A stretch of 64,000 nucleotides of DNA, from assembly GCA_017979445.1 (NCBI GenBank), contig JADQWC010000158.1, positions 48,758 to 112,757 on the forward strand. The letters are read 5' to 3'. The DNA is from Akebia trifoliata (lineage: Eukaryota > Streptophyta > Magnoliopsida > Ranunculales > Lardizabalaceae). Positions within the stretch are counted from its first letter, which is position 1. Each line of letters begins with the position of its first letter. Below are positions 57,848 to 64,000 of the stretch, piece by piece. Below the pieces are notes generated by a model that was not told the origin of the DNA, ran no database searches, and worked only from the letters and a program-made list of their open reading frames with translations. Made by a program: the position numbers and the translations under genes.

Positions 57848-59776
57848 TTGTACTCAACAATGTTGTGTTCGGACTCATATATGGCAGGCACATGCCAATG
57901 TTCCCATGTCATTGCTCCATTAATCTTCTATGTTATGGTTGATGCTTATAGTACTGTTTTAACTTTCGTAGCCACTTTACGCATGGTTCAAGACCCCGTG
58001 AAATCAATCCTTGATGTTATTGGAGTGGTCATTCAACCAAAGGTTGCATTAACACGAATTGTAGAGTTTTTAGAGGCACCAAAATTGGTGAGTAAAACTG
58101 TAAGGCGGAAGTGCAATATGGAGGAATTCAAGCTTGCCATTTGTATCAACTCGGCGAATATTTCATGGGAAGAGAATCTATCGAAACCCACCCTAAGAAA
58201 AATAAACCTATATGTTAAACCTGGTGAAAATGTGGGCCAAGTACGTGGTTATCTGTAGAGAGGTTGGCTTAGGTAAATCAACCCTTTTAGCGGCAATCCT
58301 TGGCGAGGTTCCAACCATCGAGGGCACAGATACTTGTTACCCACCCCATTTTTTTTTTCTCTCTTTCATAGTTGATAATTGAAAATATATCAATTTTAAA
58401 ATGAAGTAAAACATGCTAGTTTTATCATGCAATTTTATATTACCATAGTTGTATGTTAATCTAGTATCCTATATTCAAATAATGTACATATGGTACTCAA
58501 TTCCCCTCTAAGTAAAGAATCTGAATAATCATAGATGAGTAACATGGCTCTGTTTCTTGATTTTACAGATTAATGTTTACTGAGAGATTGCATATGTTTC
58601 TCAAATGGCATGGATACAGACAGAAACAATACCAGAAAATATTTTATTTGGGTTTGCATTTGATAAACGAAGGTATCAAGAAACACTAGAAGGGTACTCA
58701 CTGATAAAAGACCTTTAGATGACACCCTTTGGTGACCTTACTGAGATATGAGAAAGAGGAGTTAATCTTAGTGGTGGTCAAAAGTAGTATATTCAACTGG
58801 CCCGTGTACTTTATCAGGACGCAGATACATCTCTCTTGGATAATCCATTTAGTGCAGTTGATGTTCATACTACTACGAGTCTATTTAACGTATTCCATCA
58901 ATTATCTTCCTAATGGAAATTATTATTATTATTATTTTTTTAAGTATAATATATTGAAAAGAGGGAGAACAACTTATAGGGGGGCTGAGGAAGCCTCACA
59001 ACAATCAACAAAGAAAAGGAAAACTATAGCATTATGATTACATAAAGAGTTCTATCTAAAAACAAAATCATCAAAAGTTATCCTTGCAAACTTTATGTTT
59101 TATTTTGACCAAAGGTATAAGAAGTCAAATATCTCCAAGAAACCTGCACGAAAGGTACTAATCTTACTGTTGAACACCCTGTTATTTCTCTCGTTCAAGA
59201 CCCCCCATGCAATAGCTGAGAGAAGTATATCCCACATGAGCTGTTTTCTGGTATGAAAATCATTATTGGTCCACTCTACTAATCTTACTGTTAAACACCC
59301 TGTTATTTCTCTCATTTTAACCCCCCCCTTCTGCAATAGCCGAGGGAAGCATATCTCACAAGTGCCATTTTCTGGTGTGGAAATTATTTATTCTATGCCT
59401 ATTTTATTCCAATGAGAGCTAATTTGGGTTGTGGCAGGAATATGTAATGGTAGTTCTGGCAGGGAAGACCATCTTACTTGTGACCCATCAAGTCGATTTC
59501 CTTCCTACATTTGATTCTGTTGTGGTAAGTTTACAATTCAGATCTTGCAACCTTGAAGTGTCGGAATTTACTCTTAATATTTTCCCATTAATATCATGAT
59601 GCAATCTCTTATTCTAAACCGACATATTGAAATATGTTTTATTTTGTTGACAGTTAATGTTGGACGGGAAAATCCTAAGTTCTATGACTTATCATCGGTT
59701 ATTGGCTACTAGTCAAGTATTTCAAGTCCTTGTTAATGCACACACAGATACCGCTGGTCCCGAAAAGGCTCACTAA
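57848..59776 (+). pseudogene. ABCC-type ABC transporter fragment (first nucleotide-binding domain)
   Basis: The order of blocks is that of plant ABCC10-like proteins. The end of the first membrane domain ([32 protein letters not shown]) is followed by [20 protein letters not shown]. Then, after a frame change near 58240, comes a Walker A that reads REVGLGKST (first Gly lost). Across a probable intron come [20 protein letters not shown], the signature LSGGQK, and Walker [11 protein letters not shown] (Asp to Asn). In-frame stops lie in this exon. An L1 fragment follows, then the H-loop [17 protein letters not shown]. The last exon, 59654-59776, encodes LMLDGKILSSMTYHRLLATS. The second half of the transporter is absent. 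A full family member is about 1450 residues, so this is a dead fragment. Confidence 0.88.
58925..59400 (-). mobile_element. L1 3' fragment with an internal 121-bp duplication, inside the ABCC pseudogene
   Basis: The minus strand codes an AIAWGVLNERNNRVFNSK-type L1 tail near 59160-59240. A second copy of the segment beginning TAATCTTACTGTT occurs 121 bp further on (59158 and 59279). GGAAATTATT occurs at both outer ends (near 58914 and 59379) and may be the target duplication. Confidence 0.65.
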
Positions 59777-60357
59777 GGTTATTTCTCCCAAGAAACCTAA
59801 AATCTCTAACAGGGAGATCAAGACTCATATTGATAAACGGTTCAAAACATCGATAGGAGATCAATTGCTTAAATAAGAAGAGAGAGAAATAGAAGATATG
59901 AGTCTGAAGCCTTACAAGTTGTACCTAAATCAGAGAATTTACATCTTTTACCTTTTCTTTGGACGTATCTCTCACTTCGTATTTGTCATTCAATTCTCCA
60001 ATATTAATCGTATTGATAGAATGTTTCGATTGATGAATCTTGTATTTTAGTTCCTTTCTTGTACCAAATTTTTGAACCACTATTTGTGTTGAATGTAATG
60101 ATCCTTTTTTTAAATTATAAATCCAGAAAAATAATTTTTTTTAAATTATAAATCCAGAAAAACAATTTTCTAGTATTTTATATTCAAATAATTTCAATTT
60201 GACTTCCAAATGCTTTTCGATCAAGAGAGTTTCACAATACTTTACCAAATACTACTTTACTAGATGTTGTGTCTGACATGTAGATTGGGTAGTTTTGATT
60301 TGGATTCAAGCTTGGTGAAAGGGGAAAAAAAATCTGATAAACTTGTGGATGATATGG
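59777..60357. other. AT-rich spacer between ABCC pseudogene and telomere-like array
   Basis: No gene seen. A 23-bp direct repeat containing AAATTATAAATCCAGAAAAA occurs twice near 60110-60165. Confidence 0.5.
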
Positions 60358-60414
60358 TTTAGGTTTTAGGGTTTAGGGTTTTAGGGTTTTAGGGTTTAGG
60401 GTTTAGGGTTTAGG
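60358..60414. repeat. Interstitial telomere-like repeat (TTTAGGG)n
   Basis: About eight units of TTTAGGG and its TTTTAGGG variant lie on the plus strand. The array ends exactly where the virus-like sequence begins (about 60415). This is the plant telomere repeat in an internal position. Confidence 0.93.
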
Positions 60415-61473
60415 TCTGTGCTTTTACCTTTGTATGTTCCTGACTCATCACCACGCTCAAACTGCGGGGTACTCTGTCTGCTGGGGACGAATTGATCAAA
60501 GAACTGCTCTGTCTGGTTATGAGATTTTCCTATGGATTCGCCTTTGCGAAATCCAAACGTTACACCTTCTGTGTCTTGATGCACGTAAGCGATTTGAGCA
60601 GTATGTAGGACTTTGGGGGTCTTATATGGGAAATGCCATTGATGCATTTCTTGACTAAATTTGTCAATTGCATTATTATAGGCAAATGTATAATCAGGGA
60701 TCCCACTGGGATTCATACTTCTGACTATAAGTTGTTGTCCAAGTTTTCCAGTAGGGATTTCTTGTAATAATCCCGTCTGGGGTTCAGTGTGGAACATGAC
60801 TAATGTCTGGAATTGGACTGCTAATTGATTCCTTTGCGGATGCAGAAGGTTTTCATATCCTGATGTGTCTATAACTAATTTAAATTGATCTAAACAATCT
60901 ATACTTGTTGTGTATCCAGGAATTGTTTGGAAATAGGCTACATTATCTTGGAGCCTAAGTTCTCCCATTCCTATAACATTGTCTTTGAACTTTTCGTACC
61001 TTTCATCTATTAAGACTACACATACTTTAAATCTAGAATTGGGTAAATGTAACCCTTGGATACGACATTGAAATAAACCAAATGCCATGTATTTGTATCC
61101 ATGTAGTCTATACTTATTTATCCATTTTTCATTAAATAATGGAATGACTTGCTGCTCACTAGAAATATTTAGGGTATTTTCCCATCTTGTTATGTCATAA
61201 TTTTCTCCTAAAGGATTTCTTCCTTGGATAAATATGTCTTTATACCTTGCTTCTGGAAGTTTGTCTCTTTGGAGATTTTCTAAAATATAGTCTTCCAGAG
61301 ATTTATTACTATGATGCCAAACTATGTTTGGTAGTCTTTGTTATTAATACTAGTAGATAATTGTCTACTTATTCTTTTTGCAGAAAACATATTGGCTTCA
61401 ATGTCTATTATATCTCTTTTTCCAGATAATGGTTTCCTATTAATCTGGAGAGTGGTTTTGTCTTTTCCATCAT
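60396..61473 (-). pseudogene. 30K-superfamily movement protein ORF, frameshifted and truncated
   Basis: The likely ATG is 61473, after two TAA codons. The frame is open to about 61345 and then shifts by one near 61335-61345. A second open part runs to the telomere-like array. It keeps the 30K hallmark order: a VLIDERY block, IGMGELRLQDNVAYF, then IPGYTTSIDCLD with the key Asp (about 60885-61015). Movement proteins of this family carry virus through plasmodesmata. The last residues before the stop are encoded by the telomere repeat itself, so the natural C-terminus and everything downstream are missing. The break and the loss make the copy non-functional. Confidence 0.7.
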
Positions 61474-61483
61474 TTATTATTCT

Positions 61484-62281
61484 TTATGAGGTAGGATCAT
61501 TCTGTCTAATAATGGGATTAATTCTAATAGTATTATCTTTAATGGTCTTTTTCACTTCGTCTTTTAACGCTTTTATTTCTCTTCTTTTTGAAATTAATTC
61601 TAACTGATCTAGTATTTCTCCCAATTCTTTAGAGATTTCCGCTCTAATTATCTTTCTAAAGTTGTCTAATTCTTGTTTGCAGATATTCTGCAAATTTCTT
61701 TCTATATTAATAATGGTTTTCTTGAGATCATCTATGCTCCCTGAGATTATATGATGGACTTCACTAATTATTTTGTCTGTATTAACTTTATATTCTTCTT
61801 TCATTTCGTAATTTGATTTATTTATATTCCCAGGACTAGCTCTATTGTGTTCAAAACATAGAAACATGTCTGATTTAAGGTCTTCGCTAAGATTTTGCTT
61901 TTGATTATATAATATGTTTACTAATTTATCAAGGGCTTCTGCTAATTTTTGTGTAAACTCTACAAATTGTCTATGTGATTCTGTCATTCCACTAACTATT
62001 CCATTAGTATTTCTTTGGTCAGTTTCAAAGCTAAGATTAATATCTTTATGTGACTGGACTATTCCTGCACACAAAAAATTAAGTCTTTCTATGATTAAGG
62101 TTTCTAATTCTTTGCTATTTTTCTTTCTAATTTCTTCAGTGCTAACTATATAATCAGCAGCGTGTCTCATGTCTAGATTTATTCTTCTGAGATATCCTTC
62201 TATAGTGTCTATTCTTTGTTCATTTTTATTGGTCTGAATAATAGGTTCGTATTCAGAGATATCCATCAAATGTTCAGACAT
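61484..62281 (-). CDS. Virus-like ORF, 265 residues, rich in likely coiled coil
   Basis: ATG 62281 overlaps the stop of the preceding ORF (TAATG), as in viral termination-reinitiation. The protein is charged, with few aromatics and long heptad-like stretches (for example near residues 10-60 and 180-250). This would fit a virion-associated or assembly protein, but no family is recognised. It ends 10 nt before the movement-protein ORF. The frame is intact. Confidence 0.6.
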   Translation of the reverse strand: MSEHLMDISEYEPIIQTNKNEQRIDTIEGYLRRINLDMRHAADYIVSTEEIRKKNSKELETLIIERLNFLCAGIVQSHKDINLSFETDQRNTNGIVSGMTESHRQFVEFTQKLAEALDKLVNILYNQKQNLSEDLKSDMFLCFEHNRASPGNINKSNYEMKEEYKVNTDKIISEVHHIISGSIDDLKKTIINIERNLQNICKQELDNFRKIIRAEISKELGEILDQLELISKRREIKALKDEVKKTIKDNTIRINPIIRQNDPTS

Positions 62282-62904
62282 TAATTAACATGGGGTTTGC
62301 TGTCTATAGAATACTCAGGATTATCTCGGGCTCCTACGACTTCTTTGATGGCTTCCAACCTAAACAGGATTAAGTCTAATTTTTTATCTAGAAACATGAG
62401 GTCTATTCCTTGTTTTGCTTCAACAGTTTCAATCCTATTGATGATTATTTTCTCTAGTTTAGGGAGTTCTGGTTGAAAACTTAGCATATGATGTATTGAC
62501 TCTGTCAGATTGTCTGGAATACCTTGTTCTAATTTAGTATTTATCTCGATTAGTCCTTTTTCTATATTATTTCCAACACTTTCTATTCTAGAATTAGTGG
62601 CGTAGTGTTGGGCTTCTAGTGTCTTTTCTTGCTGATAAGCTAGAGAACTAATTTCTTTGAATGATTTTATTATCATTTCGAAGATCCATCTTAGTCTATT
62701 GGAAATGTGATTCCCTTGTTGACTTAACATTTTGATGTTTACTAATTCATTCTTCTTTATAAACTCAATTTCTGAACATGACTCTGGATCATACCATACT
62801 CCTGCATCAGGAAGTAGGTATTCTTCTATGGTCTCAAGTTTTCCTGTCCCTAAAAATCATTGATAGATTCTTGGGATAGGTCCTAATTTTTGGTTGTGAG
62901 ACAT
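62281..62904 (-). pseudogene. Virus-like ORF with a coiled-coil tail, one early stop
   Basis: The frame opens at ATG 62904, two nt after the stop of the previous ORF. It has a single TGA at codon 16 (62857-62859) and is then open to 62281 (a later ATG is at 62730). The part after the TGA is coding-like throughout. A helical, Glu/Lys/Ile-rich C-terminal half resembles the small virion-associated proteins that precede the movement protein in badnavirus-like genomes. That comparison is by layout only. Confidence 0.6.
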
Positions 62905-62906
62905 AT

Positions 62907-63524
62907 CTATCTTAAGTTTTTACTGGCTATTGAGTTTATAGCTTGGATATGCATGTCTAGCATTTTTTCTAAATGCAACATTGCTTTATCATATTCTTCA
63001 TCCATATCTGCTTCAAACAGATAAGAATATCTAACATTATTATAATCATAATACTGATATCTATAGGCCTTTTCGTTCAAGATAGCCATTCTGAAGTGGA
63101 AAATGGCAGAGCTATGTAAGCTCGGATTGACTAATTTTCTTTCTTCGTCTTTGAATAATTGTCGTTGGGCATATTTAACTATGTCCTTAACTCTACTACG
63201 AGTTTCATGTCTAGGGACTGTATCCATATTTTCTAAAAAGTTTTTATATACATTTAACTGGTCTGAATACTCTTGGGTACTAGGTACTTTTATACCGAGA
63301 GTAAATTCGGTACCATGGACTGGTATACGAGTTCCTTCGAGAGGTAACTCAGGGACTGGGTTTTCAAGAGCAGGAGTTTCTTGAGGTGGTCTATTTGAAG
63401 ATTCTCCTACTTCAGATCTAACTGGAGTTACAGTATTTGGTCTGGTTTGGTCTGTAGGATAAGGATAAAAGTCTATAATACTCCAAGGAGGTTCTGGAAT
63501 ATTATCTAAATGTGGGTCTGTCAT
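62907..63524 (-). CDS. Virus-like ORF, 205 residues, unrecognised
   Basis: The first ATG (63524) is 9 nt downstream of the primer site. The same frame is open a little further upstream through the primer site, so a non-AUG start is possible. The N-terminal third is Pro/Glu-rich and looks disordered. The C-terminal half is helical with a Tyr-rich patch (AYRYQYYDYNNVRYSYLF). By position it could correspond to the first small ORF of badna- or tungro-like genomes. No family match is claimed. Confidence 0.55.
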   Translation of the reverse strand: MTDPHLDNIPEPPWSIIDFYPYPTDQTRPNTVTPVRSEVGESSNRPPQETPALENPVPELPLEGTRIPVHGTEFTLGIKVPSTQEYSDQLNVYKNFLENMDTVPRHETRSRVKDIVKYAQRQLFKDEERKLVNPSLHSSAIFHFRMAILNEKAYRYQYYDYNNVRYSYLFEADMDEEYDKAMLHLEKMLDMHIQAINSIASKNLR

Positions 63525-63532
63525 AGAGTCGT

Positions 63533-63550
63533 AACAAGGTTCTGATACCA
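63533..63550 (-). promoter_or_regulatory. tRNA-Met primer-binding site of the pararetrovirus-like segment
   Basis: The minus strand reads TGGTATCAGAACCTTGTT, near-complementary to the 3' end of plant initiator tRNA-Met (TGGTATCAGAGC is the usual core; one G to A change). It primes minus-strand DNA synthesis in Caulimoviridae and copia elements. Confidence 0.78.
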
Positions 63551-63584
63551 AAATTATCTAATCTTTGTATCTATATCCAATTAA

Positions 63585-63866
63585 CTAAGAATCTGATATA
63601 CCTCTTATCCAGGGATGGTATTCTTCGTATTTAAGTCTAGATATACGAAAGAATTCTTCTCTGACTTCTAGAAGTAGGAAATGATTATCCCAATATCTTT
63701 GTACTAACAAAATGTGACTATGATTTGTTAAAGGTCTTTGTTCTCTTCTACGGATGAACTCAGGAAAAGCTCTCTCTATTCCTTGTAAGTCTGCAAGATA
63801 TCTTCTGAGAAGTTGATATCTTTCTTCTAGATCGAGTGTATATCTAGTTCTATGAATGCGAGGCAT
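63585..63866 (-). CDS. Small ORF upstream of the primer site, 93 residues, unrecognised
   Basis: ATG 63866 begins MPRIHRTRYTLDLEERY. The frame stays open further upstream, but that part is T-rich and hydrophobic and reads like leader sequence. The protein is basic and rich in Arg, Leu and Glu, helical in appearance, and ends WIRGISDS. The stop is 34 nt before the primer site. It may be a leader ORF or the last ORF of the circular genome. Confidence 0.45.
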   Translation of the reverse strand: MPRIHRTRYTLDLEERYQLLRRYLADLQGIERAFPEFIRRREQRPLTNHSHILLVQRYWDNHFLLLEVREEFFRISRLKYEEYHPWIRGISDS

Positions 63867-64000
63867 AAGCAGAACAGAATACAGTAGAGTAGAATAGTAA
63901 AAATAGAATATTAAAAACAGAATAACTCTAAGGTTAGTACATAATAAGTAAATATAGGTAATCTCTGTAAGATGCATGAATACTTTGATGGTAATGGTCC

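Larger units (their letters stand above)
60415..64000 (-). mobile_element. Endogenous pararetrovirus-like (Caulimoviridae) segment, partial
   Basis: On the minus strand from the right edge come a 93-codon ORF, a tRNA-Met primer site (63533-63550), three compact ORFs and a movement-protein ORF. The spacings are tight. Nine nt separate the primer site from an ATG, TAG and ATG are 2 nt apart at 62907/62904, TAATG overlaps at 62281, and about 10 nt separate the next two. No LTR end (CA) precedes the primer site, which favours a pararetrovirus over an LTR element. Coat protein, protease, RT and RNase H are not in the window, and no genus is assigned. The segment is truncated on one side by telomere-like repeats and leaves the window on the other. 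Two lesions show it is an old copy. Confidence 0.72.

Noticed and set aside
57848..59776. ABCC fragment as a functional half transporter
   Set aside because: Frame change, three in-frame stops, altered Walker A and B residues, an L1 insertion and no second half.
63524..63551. Non-AUG start of the virus-like ORF inside the primer site
   Set aside because: A TTG start is possible but unsupported. The ATG at 63524 is the simpler choice, and a TAG lies just upstream of the open region.
60415..64000. Reading the virus-like segment as an LTR retrotransposon
   Set aside because: No CA terminus or LTR copy precedes the primer site, and a 30K movement protein is not a feature of ordinary LTR elements. 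A novel hybrid cannot be fully excluded.

Overview
The window is nuclear DNA of a flowering plant. Two intron-rich host genes on the minus strand carry plant-type exons. They sit in a dense bed of plant L1 and RTE LINEs, Ty1/copia and Ty3/gypsy remnants, Tourist-like and hAT-like MITEs and a tRNA-derived SINE. The introns reach about 8.9 kb because of insertions, which suggests a large repeat-rich (perhaps woody or early-diverging) angiosperm genome. The species cannot be fixed from sequence alone.

Left part (1-30.6 kb, minus strand): the 5' two thirds of CAND1, the exchange factor for cullin-RING ubiquitin ligases. Twenty coding exons (828 codons, reading frame kept across every junction) run from ATG 29109 to a splice donor at 1720. 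The C-terminal third lies beyond the left edge or is lost. Large introns hold a near full-length L1 (9691-16447, 16-bp target duplication), a 5'-truncated L1 (2851-5330, 19-bp duplication), several older L1 and RTE remnants and a SINE. One intron has a GC donor.

Middle (30.6-35.9 kb): CAND1 upstream DNA, then an hAT-like MITE, a probable Ty3/gypsy long-LTR remnant and a Tourist-like MITE inside it.

Right-centre (35.9-56.4 kb, minus strand): a complete ten-exon gene for a 284-residue YacP/Rae1-type NYN-domain protein. Its introns hold a copia element with matching 184-bp LTRs, a tiny internally deleted copia nested inside a Tourist-like MITE, a solo LTR, gypsy, L1 and RTE fragments, and a stretch of uncertain (possibly organellar) origin.

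Right end (56.5-64 kb): a tandem repeat with alternating spacings of about 175-180 and 202-204 bp, a decayed ABCC-type transporter NBD1 pseudogene (plus strand) split by an L1 fragment, a short interstitial telomere array, and immediately against it an endogenous pararetrovirus-like segment on the minus strand. That segment has a tRNA-Met primer site, tightly packed small ORFs, two of them rich in likely coiled coil, and a 30K-type movement protein ORF that runs into the telomere repeats. It is the least familiar part of the window.
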